The notes beneath the pieces are model-generated. The model saw only the letters and a list, made by a program, of their open reading frames with translations. It ran no database searches and was not told the DNA's origin. From CAYVLA01 sp964549615 [NCBI: uncultured Thermococci archaeon] (lineage in GTDB: Archaea; CAYQAE01; CAYVLA01), in assembly GCA_964549615.1 (NCBI GenBank), contig CAZJVP010000054.1, positions 1 to 42,761 on the forward strand: DNA of 42,761 nt, in the 5' to 3' direction. Positions within the stretch are counted from its first letter, which is position 1. Every line of letters begins with the position of its first letter. The position numbers and the translations under genes are program-made. Positions 7,753 to 16,896 of this stretch are shown in pieces.

Positions 7753-8274
7753 GTGGACGAGCTTAAGGGGAAGAGGATTGCCATCTTGGTTGCCGAGGGC
7801 TTCGAGGATCTCGAGTTCTTCTATCCGCTGATCAGGTTCACCGAGGCCGGGGCGGATGTGGTCGTGGCGGGGTTGACCAAGGACGAGGTCAAGGGCAAGC
7901 ATGGAATCGGGTTCACGCCGACGAGGACCGTGAAGGAGATTGCGAACGAGGACTTCGACTGCGTCATCATACCTGGGGGGAGCGCTCCCAAGAAGCTGAG
8001 GGAGAGCCGTGAGGTCCTAGACTTCGTCAGGAAGTCGCACGAGAGGGGCAGGATACTTGCTGCGATCTGCCACGGCCCCCAGGTGCTGGTCTCAGCCGGG
8101 CTTGCGAAGGGAAGGAAGCTCACCGCCTACAGGGCGGTCAAGGATGAGATCGTGAACGCCGGAGGGGACTTCGATTACGTTGAAGTGAGGAGGGACGATA
8201 ACATCATAACCTCAAGGTTCCCCGAGGACCTTCCCGCCTTCTCCAAAGCCATCATATCGGCCCTCACCGCCTGA
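7753..8274 (+). CDS. DJ-1/PfpI-family protein
   Basis: A 173-residue protein of the PfpI/DJ-1 superfamily. Expected catalytic features are present: E15 in AEGFED, the oxyanion stretch IIPGGSAPKKLR, and the nucleophile elbow AAICHGPQ with C106 and H107. Archaeal relatives have been described as proteases, glyoxalases or deglycases, and the sequence alone does not say which. The start is GTG 7753, supported by GGAGGAGG at 7737-7744; no in-frame ATG is better placed. It diverges from the radical SAM gene and its stop is 19 bp before the lipoprotein start, so the two are probably co-transcribed. Confidence 0.93.
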   Translation: MDELKGKRIAILVAEGFEDLEFFYPLIRFTEAGADVVVAGLTKDEVKGKHGIGFTPTRTVKEIANEDFDCVIIPGGSAPKKLRESREVLDFVRKSHERGRILAAICHGPQVLVSAGLAKGRKLTAYRAVKDEIVNAGGDFDYVEVRRDDNIITSRFPEDLPAFSKAIISALTA

Positions 8275-8293
8275 GGTGCGGAGGCTGGGTGCG

Positions 8294-9079
8294 ATGAGCG
8301 GAAAACGCGTGTATGCGGTTCTCCTCCTTTTGGCCTTCATCCCCGGCATCCTCCTGTCCGGCTGCATAGGGCCGAAGGACTCTGACCATGATGGACACCC
8401 GGACGAGGAGGACCGTTTCCCCGACGACCCGAACGAGTGGGTCGACAGCGATAACGACGGGGTGGGCGACAACTCGGACGCCTTCCCGCACAACTCGGAG
8501 GAATGGGCCGATACCGACGGCGACGGCCACGGCGACAACTCCGATGATTTCCCCAACGACCCCAAGGAATGGATCGACGCCGACGGCGACGGAGTGGGCG
8601 ACAACTCGGACGCCTTCCCCAATGACTGGGAAGAGTGGGCGGATACAGACAAGGACGGTCACGGCGACAACTCGGATGCTTTCCCCAACGATCCCAACTA
8701 CCACTTGGTCTGCCCGGAGTGCAACGGAACCGGCGTCATCCCCGAAACCGTGGAGTTCAACCACACCGCTCGGGGCTGGCTTTCGGATCGGGGCACCATC
8801 TCATCTGACTGGCACGTGTACATCGAGGTCACCAACCTTGACAACGAGGATGGGATCTTCAAAGTTGAGGCTTGGGTGATAGAGAAGGGAGAGGAGGCAT
8901 GGAGGGGCGCCGACCAGCACGTCATTGCCCCTGGCCAGACCTACACCTTCGATTTGAAGGCCAGCGGGTTCAGCCAGAGCGTCAACCAAGGCAACCTGCG
9001 ATACAGGGTGAGACCGCCCGCCAGGGAAGTAGGCCCCGCCGTTACATGTCCCACCTGCGGGGGGACCGGGAAGATCTAG
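8294..9079 (+). CDS. lipoprotein with thrombospondin-3-like calcium repeats and two CxxCxGTG knuckles
   Basis: The ATG at 8294 is preferred over GTG 8276 because GGAGG (8280-8284) precedes it. The N-terminus is a lipoprotein signal: basic start, hydrophobic helix, then LLSGC. Next come about four and a half repeats of 22 residues of the type DxDGDGxGDNSDxFPND..EW, thrombospondin type-3-like loops that bind calcium. The C-terminal part starts with CPECNGTG, continues about 100 residues as a probable beta domain (WHVYIEVTNLDNEDGIFKV, GQTYTFDLKASG), and closes with CPTCGGTG at the very end. The paired DnaJ-like knuckles probably bind one zinc. Likely attached to the outer face of the membrane. 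Function unknown. Its end overlaps the convergent oxidoreductase gene by 38 bp. Confidence 0.8.
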   Translation: MSGKRVYAVLLLLAFIPGILLSGCIGPKDSDHDGHPDEEDRFPDDPNEWVDSDNDGVGDNSDAFPHNSEEWADTDGDGHGDNSDDFPNDPKEWIDADGDGVGDNSDAFPNDWEEWADTDKDGHGDNSDAFPNDPNYHLVCPECNGTGVIPETVEFNHTARGWLSDRGTISSDWHVYIEVTNLDNEDGIFKVEAWVIEKGEEAWRGADQHVIAPGQTYTFDLKASGFSQSVNQGNLRYRVRPPAREVGPAVTCPTCGGTGKI

Positions 9080-10040
9080 CCGGCAGGCGAACCTTCCGGC
9101 CCGCCCGAGCGGATTCGTAGCATGCCTGGGCGATCTCAACGGACTTGAGGCCATCCATCCCTGTGACCGGAGGCTCTCTATCCTCGGAGATGCATCTGAC
9201 GAAGTCCTTGAGGACCAGCCCCACGGTGAAGTCGGGCTCGGTTATCCTCTCCTCCCTCCGGTCGCCTGCCTGCGCCACAGTTATCAGGCGACCGTATCTG
9301 TCGGCAAGAAGTTGGCCCCCGTCGGTGGCCACCTCTATCAGGTCCATCCTGCTCCCGGAGCACATCGAGGCATCGCAACAGACCAGACAGCCTGGAAACT
9401 CCAGCACCGCTGCGAAGGAGTCCTCGACGGACGTGCCCAGCACCCTCGCGGTCGAGCAGAACACGCCCAGCGCCTCGCGTTCCAGCAGAAACCTTGCCTG
9501 GTCGAAGAGATGGACTCCCAGATCCATGAGTGCCCCGCCGCCTGACGCCTCGGGGTTCTCCCGCCACCCGGGCGCCCGCTGTTGCCTCTTGCACATCGAG
9601 ATCAAGTATGGCGTGCCCATCGAAGGAATCAAGGCCTTCACCCGCCTCACTAGTGGATGGTATCGGAAGTTGTGGCTAACCATGAGCTTGACGCCGTGCT
9701 TGCGAGCCGCCTCTATCATTTTCCTTGCCTCCTCGACGTTTCGTGCGATCGGCTTCTCCACGAGGATGTGCTTGCCGCCCTCTGCTGCCGCAACGGCGAT
9801 CGGCATGTGAAGGTCGTTGGGCGTTACGATGAGAACCGCGTCGACCTGGGGATCCTTCACCAGATCCCGGTAATCGGTGTAAAGCCGATCGATCTTGAAA
9901 CGCTGGCCGAATTCCGCAAGCTTCTCCTTGTCCCTTCTACACACAGCCACGAGGGCCGAGTCTTTCACCTCGGTCTGGATGTGCTCAGCATACCTAGTTC
10001 CGTGTCTTCCCGTACCGACAAGCCCAAGCCCGACGGTCAA
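9042..10040 (-). CDS. Gfo/Idh/MocA-family NAD(P)-dependent oxidoreductase
   Basis: A 332-residue protein with the Rossmann dinucleotide loop VGLGLVGTGRHG at its N-terminus, the catalytic EKP motif (ILVEKPIARN), and SHNFRYHP of the second domain. Such enzymes oxidise or epimerise sugars and cyclitols, usually at a hydroxyl next to the ring carbonyl. The start is taken as TTG 10040; the frame is open further upstream to 10322, but that extension is antisense to rlmH and has no protein-like content. The 3' end overlaps the lipoprotein gene. One of four distinct family members within 13 kb; the substrate cannot be read from the sequence. Confidence 0.88.
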   Translation of the reverse strand: MTVGLGLVGTGRHGTRYAEHIQTEVKDSALVAVCRRDKEKLAEFGQRFKIDRLYTDYRDLVKDPQVDAVLIVTPNDLHMPIAVAAAEGGKHILVEKPIARNVEEARKMIEAARKHGVKLMVSHNFRYHPLVRRVKALIPSMGTPYLISMCKRQQRAPGWRENPEASGGGALMDLGVHLFDQARFLLEREALGVFCSTARVLGTSVEDSFAAVLEFPGCLVCCDASMCSGSRMDLIEVATDGGQLLADRYGRLITVAQAGDRREERITEPDFTVGLVLKDFVRCISEDREPPVTGMDGLKSVEIAQACYESARAGRKVRLPARSSRSPRRWDM

Positions 10041-10134
10041 CCTACCACGCAACCCCCTCGGACGAGAACCTGAACTATCTTTCGGGCTGAGAGCAAGGGC
10101 AAAGCCGGGCGAACATATTTCTCCAAGATGCTGG

Positions 10135-10602
10135 GTGGGATCTTGGGTAGGGACGCTGCTTCGCATCAGGGTGGTGTCGGCCGGGAAGGTCAAGAACCGC
10201 TTCGTCGCGGACGGGATCGAGGAGTACAAGAAGAGAATATCGCCCTTCGCGAGACTTGAGCTCGTCGACCTCAAGAAGGGCTTCTCAAGAGATTCCCGCA
10301 GGGGCGAGGCATCGCGGAACAAGGTGCCGAACTCAAAGGCAAGAGGCGGCCTGACGGTGGCCCTGCATCCCGCAGGCAGACAGGTATCGTCTGAGGAGTT
10401 TGCCGAGTTCCTGCGAGGCAGGGAGGCCGTCGACTTCCTGATCGGCGGCCCCGAGGGGCTTCCCGATCATATCGTGGAATCGAGCGACATCTCGCTTTCC
10501 CTGTCGAAACTGACCTTCACGGGCGAGTTGTCGAAGCTGATCCTGATCGAGCAGATCTACCGGGCGCTGACCATACTGAACAATCGGCCCTACCATAGAT
10601 AG
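10135..10602 (+). CDS. rlmH: RlmH-type 23S rRNA pseudouridine-1915 N3-methyltransferase
   Basis: A SPOUT-fold methyltransferase of the RlmH (YbeA) family. FLIGGPEGLPDHI is the knotted SAM-binding motif, and the C-terminus ILIEQIYRALTILNNRPYHR is the highly conserved RlmH tail that contributes to RNA and SAM binding. RlmH modifies helix 69 of the large-subunit rRNA. The start is uncertain: GTG 10135 gives 155 residues, the usual family size, while GTG 10171 gives 143 and would cut into the first strand (RIRVVSAGK). It diverges from the oxidoreductase gene and ends 11 bp before the large exported protein, with which it may be co-transcribed by chance. Confidence 0.88.
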   Translation: MGSWVGTLLRIRVVSAGKVKNRFVADGIEEYKKRISPFARLELVDLKKGFSRDSRRGEASRNKVPNSKARGGLTVALHPAGRQVSSEEFAEFLRGREAVDFLIGGPEGLPDHIVESSDISLSLSKLTFTGELSKLILIEQIYRALTILNNRPYHR

Positions 10603-10613
10603 GTGGACTGGGA

Positions 10614-13600
10614 ATGTCTTCTAGCCTTGGCTGGCTCATCGTGAGTGCGGCCGTCCTGCTGGCCCTGATCGGGGCCCAGGGAGTCTGCGCCTACCTGAGC
10701 TACGTGCCGATGAACGGTGCCTTCGAAAGATACGATGACGCAGGGAGGCCGCTCAACTGGACCCTTCTCAGTGCCCCATCGTCAGACGGCATGAAGACGA
10801 CCGCGGCTCTGGTGAATGACTCGTACAAGGGGCTGAAGGCACTCTACCTTGGTAGCCTTGGGACGGGCCGCGCCTCGGCGAGGATCGAGATGCCCATCGA
10901 GTACAATGCTCTCCGAATGCTCCATTCCGGGACCGCCGAGTTCTACTACAAGGTCCTGTCGTCGGGGGCCTCCGGGAGGAACATCGACTTCAGGCTCGAC
11001 CTCTTTGACCAGCACGGCAAGGTCGTGGCCGGCGTCCAGTTCTCGCCTCCCAGCTCCCACGTTGCGGATGGCATGTGGCACAGGCACACCTTCAGGCTGG
11101 ACATCAGGGACTCGAGGACCGCGAAGTACATGGCCCTGTCCTTCAGCGTGAACGGGGCAGAAGAGAAGGCGCCCGGGTCCTGGATCGTGGACGAGCTCCA
11201 GATATTCGAGGCGCCGGCAGCGGTCAGGATAGGGTTGATCACGTGCACTCGGGCTCTCGTTGAGGTCGGCAAGCCCTTCGCCATCAGCTTCAACCTGACC
11301 AACGAGGGAGGTGCCTTCTTCCACGACCTTCACTCCCGGATCATCCTTCCCCGAGGCCTTCGGGTTGTTGGTGAAGAGCCAGAGAGGATCTTGGGCGTTG
11401 TGGAGCCGGGATTGGCCTACGAGGTCAGCTGGAACCTGGTCGCCGACCGGCCCGGGACATACCCCATAGAGATCAACATCTTCAGCCCCAGTGACGAGGC
11501 ATTCAATCCCGGTCCTCTGGCCACCGTGGTGGGGGCTGGTGGTTTCTCCCATCCGGCGTCAAGGCCGAATCGAGCAGTGTGCTCCGTCACCCAAGAGGAG
11601 ATAGTTCTCGAGAACCCGTTCCTGCGCCTGGTCTTCCCGGTCGCCGAGGAGGGCTTTGGGCTGTTCGGCCTCCAGTGCTGGGACGGGTTCTGGAGGGACA
11701 TGGCGGTTTCAATGCCTCTGGGACATGCACTCTTCGTTGCCCATCCTGGCAAGAAGAGTTTGCTTCTGCTGACCGCCCAGGCGTACGACTATGGACTCGC
11801 ATCAGCGGGCGCCTGGCTTTCGCTCCAAGGATGGATTGCGGATGATGACGGGGTGACCTGGGCAGTCTCCTATCGGTTTGACCTTGCAAACGATGCTGCG
11901 CACGTCGACATCAGCTTCTCGGTCCGGACCAGTGCGAACAGGAAGATCCTACGCCTATCGGGTCCGCAGATTCTCGCTGGAGAGGGGAGCTTTGGCACGG
12001 CGAGGGGTGAAGGCCTCTTCTGCGGCCTTGAGTACCTGCTTCCGGGAGAAAGTTCGTCGGGAACGGACTTCGTCTACCCGCCCCGGAACCTCAGGGCCGT
12101 GCCACATCCGCTGAAGGTAACGATTCCCTTAATGGCGGTGGAACAGGGCAACTGCAGCATTGCGCTATCCTGGGATCCGCTCGAAAGATGGGACGGGACA
12201 AACGCCCTGATCTCGGCCAAGTATCTCTCGCCGAACTGGCCGCGGAACCAATCCAACCACGTCATGGCCCTCTTCGTCCCCACGATCCCCCGCTGGGTGA
12301 ACGAGAACGAAGATGAGGCGACAACCCCTTATGATCTGGACGGGCCCGTGACGATCCACTGCCAGGTGTTCTGCAAGGCGAATACGGATGTGCTCGGGAC
12401 GCTCCTCTGGTGGCTTCGCGAACACGGGGTGCCATCCCCGCCCGACAAGCCTCGAAGCTTCGAGGAGACCATTGACCTCTGCGTAGCTTGCTTCAAGGAT
12501 ATCTGCTGGGTCGAGTCGGCCAAGGCTTGGAGACATACCCACCTCTCCGACCCGGCTTGGATCTTCTGGGACCCACTTGTGGCGCTTCCCCTGTGGCACC
12601 AATCGGCCCTGACCGACGATGCGGGCTTGCGAAGCGAGATCCGGGCCCAGGTGATGGAGGCTCTGGCAGCGACGGGTGGATGGGGGGTGGACATGGACCT
12701 GGCGCTCCACCTCGGCGAGGTTGAAAAGGCCCTGGCCAGCGGGTACAACTATGCCCAAGCCCTCATCGACTCTCAGAACGACGACGGATCCTGGCCCTAC
12801 ACGCCCAGCGACAAGAGACATGAACTGCTTGGGCGTCCCGGAGATACGTCGTCCGGCTGGACCGCCAGCAAGGCGAGGTTTCTCCTCAAATTCGGCAGGA
12901 TCACGGGCGATCCCAGCTCGATCAATGCAGGCCTGAAAGCACTCGAGTACCTGGACACCCAGAGAAGACCAGAAGGCGCGCAGACCTGGGAACTTCAGCT
13001 CCACGTGCCCGATGTGCTGGCTTCTTCGTACGTCCTAGAATGCTACCTAGAGGCGTACCGGATAACGCGAAACCAGGACTACCTGGAGAGGGCGAGGTTC
13101 TGGGCTCTCAGCGGGTTGCCCTTCATCTATCTCTGGAACCCACCCGACAGGCCGATCATGAGATACGGATCCATACCCGTCTTCGGCGCCACATGGTTCG
13201 AGAGCCCGTGGTTCGGCGTCATCGTCCAGTGGAACGGCTTGGACTACGCCTACAAGCTTCTGGACCTGTCCAGATACGATGATTCCCTGCCGTGGAGGAC
13301 GATCGCGGAGGGCATCACTGTCTGCGGGATGCAGATGCAGCGCTACCCGGGCGGCCCGCACGCCGAGGTTTCCGGCATGTACCCCGATGCCTACAGCGCT
13401 GTCAAGGGGGACGATGCATACTATTTCGACATCAACCCTCGCTTCATCGCCCTTTGCGCCTTCGGGCTTATGGGATACGACGAGACGACCCAGACCGAGA
13501 TCCTCCCCGTTGGCGAGGGGAGGATTCACATCAGCACGGTGGGAAGGATCGGGAACTCGAGCTTGCAGGGTGGTCTGCTCACCTTCGACGTCCAGTATCC

Positions 13601-14294
13601 AGTGAGCGATTCATCGTATGCCGTCATCGGCGGCGTCTCCAGGCCCTCCGCGGTCACGGTCAACGGCGAAAGCATAGCTGAGAGCCAGGACCTTTCCAAT
13701 ATCGTCCAAGGCTGGACATACAGGAGCGACGGCATCCTAGTCATCAAGATGGTCCACGCGGTGGTCGACCGCATCGTGGTGGCGGGAGTCCGGTACCAGC
13801 CGAGCATGCGCTTTGCGCCGGAGCCCATCTGGGAGTTCGAGTCGTACGATTCCGAAGGCTGGATGAACACCAACATGTTGACGCCCTTCCTGGTCCAGAA
13901 CGGAACCCTTGCCACGAGATCGACCGGCCCCGACCCGTACATGGTCGGGCCGAACATCCAAGTCCAGGCGAGAACGGATGACATCGTGACGATCAGGATG
14001 AAGCTCTCTGCAGGACAATATGCGCAGATTTTCTGGATCCGTAGGGGCGCCGGCCAGTACAGCGAATCGAAGAGCATGGTCTTCCCGGTGAACCCCGATG
14101 GGCAGTTCCACACCTACGAGGTGTGCGTCGGGCGGAGCCCAGAATGGAACGGGACGATCACCCAGATCAGGCTCGATCCGACGAACGTCGCCGACGCCTT
14201 AGTCGAGATCGACTACATCAGGATACCCGAGCCACTATTCGGATTGCTCGCGCTCCTCGTCATTGGACTAGCTGGGAGGAAAAGTTGTGGTTAG
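10614..14294 (+). CDS. large exported glycosidase-like protein with PEP-CTERM-like C-terminal anchor
   Basis: A 1226-residue secreted protein; AGGTGG precedes ATG 10614. Residues 1-26 form a signal peptide ending GVCA. Residues about 30-205 look like a carbohydrate-binding jelly roll (MWHRHTFRLDI, WIVDELQIF), and 210-310 like an Ig/CARDB domain. These are followed by a large beta domain to about 590 and a helix-rich region to about 1010 resembling an alpha/alpha toroid (SQNDDGSWPY, RARFWALSGLPFIY). A second binding-type beta sandwich reaches about 1205. The end, IPEPLFGLLALLVIGLAGRK, has the PEP motif, hydrophobic helix and basic tail of PEP/PEF-CTERM proteins processed by exosortase or archaeosortase. 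No known glycoside hydrolase family is assigned with confidence. It overlaps the GH9 gene by 8 bp, which supports a polysaccharide role. Confidence 0.75.
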   Translation: MSSSLGWLIVSAAVLLALIGAQGVCAYLSYVPMNGAFERYDDAGRPLNWTLLSAPSSDGMKTTAALVNDSYKGLKALYLGSLGTGRASARIEMPIEYNALRMLHSGTAEFYYKVLSSGASGRNIDFRLDLFDQHGKVVAGVQFSPPSSHVADGMWHRHTFRLDIRDSRTAKYMALSFSVNGAEEKAPGSWIVDELQIFEAPAAVRIGLITCTRALVEVGKPFAISFNLTNEGGAFFHDLHSRIILPRGLRVVGEEPERILGVVEPGLAYEVSWNLVADRPGTYPIEINIFSPSDEAFNPGPLATVVGAGGFSHPASRPNRAVCSVTQEEIVLENPFLRLVFPVAEEGFGLFGLQCWDGFWRDMAVSMPLGHALFVAHPGKKSLLLLTAQAYDYGLASAGAWLSLQGWIADDDGVTWAVSYRFDLANDAAHVDISFSVRTSANRKILRLSGPQILAGEGSFGTARGEGLFCGLEYLLPGESSSGTDFVYPPRNLRAVPHPLKVTIPLMAVEQGNCSIALSWDPLERWDGTNALISAKYLSPNWPRNQSNHVMALFVPTIPRWVNENEDEATTPYDLDGPVTIHCQVFCKANTDVLGTLLWWLREHGVPSPPDKPRSFEETIDLCVACFKDICWVESAKAWRHTHLSDPAWIFWDPLVALPLWHQSALTDDAGLRSEIRAQVMEALAATGGWGVDMDLALHLGEVEKALASGYNYAQALIDSQNDDGSWPYTPSDKRHELLGRPGDTSSGWTASKARFLLKFGRITGDPSSINAGLKALEYLDTQRRPEGAQTWELQLHVPDVLASSYVLECYLEAYRITRNQDYLERARFWALSGLPFIYLWNPPDRPIMRYGSIPVFGATWFESPWFGVIVQWNGLDYAYKLLDLSRYDDSLPWRTIAEGITVCGMQMQRYPGGPHAEVSGMYPDAYSAVKGDDAYYFDINPRFIALCAFGLMGYDETTQTEILPVGEGRIHISTVGRIGNSSLQGGLLTFDVQYPVSDSSYAVIGGVSRPSAVTVNGESIAESQDLSNIVQGWTYRSDGILVIKMVHAVVDRIVVAGVRYQPSMRFAPEPIWEFESYDSEGWMNTNMLTPFLVQNGTLATRSTGPDPYMVGPNIQVQARTDDIVTIRMKLSAGQYAQIFWIRRGAGQYSESKSMVFPVNPDGQFHTYEVCVGRSPEWNGTITQIRLDPTNVADALVEIDYIRIPEPLFGLLALLVIGLAGRKSCG

Positions 14295-15891
14295 CCCTGC
14301 ACAGATACTGGTGAACCAGGTCGGCTACGACTTGGAGAAGGAGAAGCGCTTCGTCGTCCAAGCGAGCGGGCAGAGAATGCCCGCTAGGTTCTCGGTGATC
14401 GACGCTCAAGGCAAGTGCGTTTACAGAGGGACCCTGAGGAAGGCGGGCAGGATCCAGCAGTGGGGAGCCCTCTACTGGACCGGCGATTTCTCCCCTTTGA
14501 GGATCGAAGACACCCTGCGAATCCTCATCAAGACCCGCAACGGCCCGATCCTTTCCCACCCCTTCAGGGTTGGGCGGGGCTTGGTCTTTGGGGAGACCGG
14601 CGAGCTTGCGCAGAGGTTCTTTTACTACCAGCGGTGCGGCACCGAGGTGGAAGGGTGGCATCCGCCCTGTCATCTTGACGACGGGGTCTTGCCCGACGGG
14701 TCTCACCTAGACGTCTCGGGCGGATGGCACGATGCGGGGGACTACAACAAGTACAACGGCGGCACCCCGCTGTCCGTCTTCGCCCTCACCTACGCCTACG
14801 AGAGACATAGGGACTACTATGATCGGTTCAAGACCCGGGCGGGAGTGCCGACGATCGTGGACGAGGCTCTCTGGGGTGCCCGGTGGCTGCTGAAGATGCA
14901 GCCTGTGCCGGGCAAGCTGCTGGAGAGGGTCTTCTCCGGGTACTCGTACTGGGGCCCGCCGGAGAAGGAGACGGACAACATCCCCGGCAATGGCGATGAC
15001 CGCCCCATCCAAGGAGAGGCGGGGCCATGGGCATCAGCCCTTGCATCCGCGGCCTTCGCCAAGCTCTCGCCGTGGGGTGAAGGTCGCTTCTACCTTGAGG
15101 TGGCAGTAGCGCTTTGGGAGAAGGCCCGGGAAGGCAGTCCACACCTTGAGTCCGACGCCGCGCTTCTCCTTAGCGACCAAGCCCTCTACGCCAAGACCGG
15201 ACAGAAGGCCTACTTGGACGACGCGTCACGCAGAATTGCCAACATCACGTCCGCCCAGACCGAGGAGGGATGGTTCGCCCTGCCCGACGGCACGCCACAC
15301 TACTCGATAACCCACCTAGGTTTCCCAGCTGCATGCCTGGCAGAATTTGGACTATCTGGAGACGGCGGTGCCGATCCCGAGGTGACCGACGCAGTCACGC
15401 GCTATCTGGACTTCTCGATCAAGATCGCGAGAAACCCGTTCCAGCTCTCGACGATCTACTCCAAGGACGGATCCATCAGCTTCTTCTACAGATACCCTGA
15501 GCCGACCAGCTGGTACGTTGGGCAGAACAGCCAGTACCTCTCCCAGGCATGGGCGGCCCTCGTCGGCTTCGCGCTGACCGGCCGAAGAATGTTCAGACGG
15601 TATGCGCTTGCCCAGATCAACTGGGTGCTGGGAACCAACCCCTTCGGCATATGCATGTTCGAGGGCAAGGGATCGGTCAACCCCGCCGTCTACCATCACC
15701 GGTACAGCGCCATTCCGGGCAGGGAACGCGGGGCCGTGCCGGGGTGCGTGCCGAACGGGATAGTTAGGATGTCGGTGGATGAGGATGCGCCAAGGTTCGA
15801 CATGAGAGCATCGGGGCGGCCAGCCTACCAGAGCAACGAGCCTTGGCTTCCCCACAACGCCTTCTACCTTCTGGCCTCGTCCTGCCTATAG
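14287..15891 (+). CDS. glycoside hydrolase family 9 enzyme, cytoplasmic
   Basis: A 534-residue GH9 enzyme. Residues about 4-95 form the N-terminal Ig-like domain seen in CelD-type members (ILVNQVGYD is its typical start). The catalytic (alpha/alpha)6 barrel follows, with D149 and D152 in GGWHDAGDYNKY as the base/nucleophile-activating pair and E518 in SNEPWLPHNA as the proton donor. NWVLGTNPFG and the downstream HHRYS are further family hallmarks. No signal peptide is present, so it probably acts inside the cell on oligosaccharides such as cello- or chito-oligomers. The GTG start overlaps the end of the exported protein, implying coupled translation and a two-step scheme of outside binding or cleavage, then inside cleavage. 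Exact specificity is unknown. Confidence 0.93.
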   Translation: MVSPAQILVNQVGYDLEKEKRFVVQASGQRMPARFSVIDAQGKCVYRGTLRKAGRIQQWGALYWTGDFSPLRIEDTLRILIKTRNGPILSHPFRVGRGLVFGETGELAQRFFYYQRCGTEVEGWHPPCHLDDGVLPDGSHLDVSGGWHDAGDYNKYNGGTPLSVFALTYAYERHRDYYDRFKTRAGVPTIVDEALWGARWLLKMQPVPGKLLERVFSGYSYWGPPEKETDNIPGNGDDRPIQGEAGPWASALASAAFAKLSPWGEGRFYLEVAVALWEKAREGSPHLESDAALLLSDQALYAKTGQKAYLDDASRRIANITSAQTEEGWFALPDGTPHYSITHLGFPAACLAEFGLSGDGGADPEVTDAVTRYLDFSIKIARNPFQLSTIYSKDGSISFFYRYPEPTSWYVGQNSQYLSQAWAALVGFALTGRRMFRRYALAQINWVLGTNPFGICMFEGKGSVNPAVYHHRYSAIPGRERGAVPGCVPNGIVRMSVDEDAPRFDMRASGRPAYQSNEPWLPHNAFYLLASSCL

Positions 15892-16848
15892 GGGCAGAGC
15901 GATCGGGCGGCCCCTCTCGCTGGATGCGATGGCACCGAGGCTCAGCTCCAAGGACCTGAGGCCTTCCTCCAAGTCCACGGAGGTGGGCTTGCCCGCTTTG
16001 ACGCAGGAAATGAATGCCTCCTCCTCGGCGAGATAAGGGCTCCTCTTGCCGGTGAACTCGGCCTGGGAGTCCCTCCACTTTATGACCACGCGGCTCGCGT
16101 AATCCTCGTACTTCAGATGCTGCGCGATGACCTTCAAGCCCGTCTCGCCCTCGACGGCCGCGTTGGTTGAGGTTACGACGCCGATCGCGCCGCTCCTGAA
16201 GCTCAAGAGCACCGCCGAGACATCTTCGATGTTGTAGTTCTCAAGGCCAACGTTTATCCGGGTTGCCAGGAGCGCTTGAACCCTGCCAACCTCACCGGCC
16301 AGCCATCTGCACTGGTCGAATATGTGCGTCGTCTGCTCGGTGATCTGTCCCCCGCTCAACTCTCTCCTGACCCACCAAGGGACGTTGTATATGCCGCCCC
16401 ACCATTTCCCTTCGACCATCCCAATGGTGCCCCCCTTCTCCAGAAGGATGTTCCGCGCCTCGACCCTCCCGTCGTTGAAGCGCCAGTGGTATCCCATCTG
16501 ATTAACGATCCCAGCGGCCTTGCAGACCCTCACTGCCTTCTTCGCGTCCTGCAGTTTAACGGCCAGCGGCTTCTCGAGGAACACAGCGATCCCCCTTTCA
16601 GCGGCGGCCTTCACCGGGTCTAGGTGCGCGGATGGCGGCGTGCAGATGAAGACCGCCTCCGGCTTCTCCTTGTCCATCATCTCTCGATAATCGCCATAAG
16701 CCTTGGGCACCCCGTAGTCGACCTGAACCCTGTTGGCCCGAGCCTCGTCCAGGTCTGCCACTGCTACGACCTCGGCGTCCTTGGCACGGGCGAGATTCTC
16801 GACGTGGACCCTGCCGATTCCACCTATACCGATAACGGCCACGCGCAT
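15886..16848 (-). CDS. Gfo/Idh/MocA-family oxidoreductase
   Basis: A 320-residue protein with the Rossmann loop VAVIGIGGIGRVH, the EKP catalytic lysine (VFLEKPLAVK), and GYHWRFNDGR plus WWGGIYNVPWW of the substrate domain. GGQITEQTTHIFDQCRWL contains the conserved histidine pair region (TTHIFD). It is likely an oxidoreductase of a sugar or sugar acid. ATG 16848 is preferred over 16872 because GTGAG lies just ahead and the Rossmann strand begins immediately. Its stop overlaps the GH9 stop by a few bases (tail to tail). It is not closely similar to the other family members in the window. Confidence 0.9.
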   Translation of the reverse strand: MRVAVIGIGGIGRVHVENLARAKDAEVVAVADLDEARANRVQVDYGVPKAYGDYREMMDKEKPEAVFICTPPSAHLDPVKAAAERGIAVFLEKPLAVKLQDAKKAVRVCKAAGIVNQMGYHWRFNDGRVEARNILLEKGGTIGMVEGKWWGGIYNVPWWVRRELSGGQITEQTTHIFDQCRWLAGEVGRVQALLATRINVGLENYNIEDVSAVLLSFRSGAIGVVTSTNAAVEGETGLKVIAQHLKYEDYASRVVIKWRDSQAEFTGKRSPYLAEEEAFISCVKAGKPTSVDLEEGLRSLELSLGAIASSERGRPIALPL

Positions 16849-16896
16849 TTTCTCACGGTCACGGCCGTCCACGCAGACCTGAAAAATGAACTCGTA

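Noticed and set aside
10041-10322. N-terminal extension of the Gfo/Idh gene at 9042
   Set aside because: It is antisense to rlmH and its translation (Ser-rich) does not resemble the family; the Rossmann strand starts at TTG 10040.
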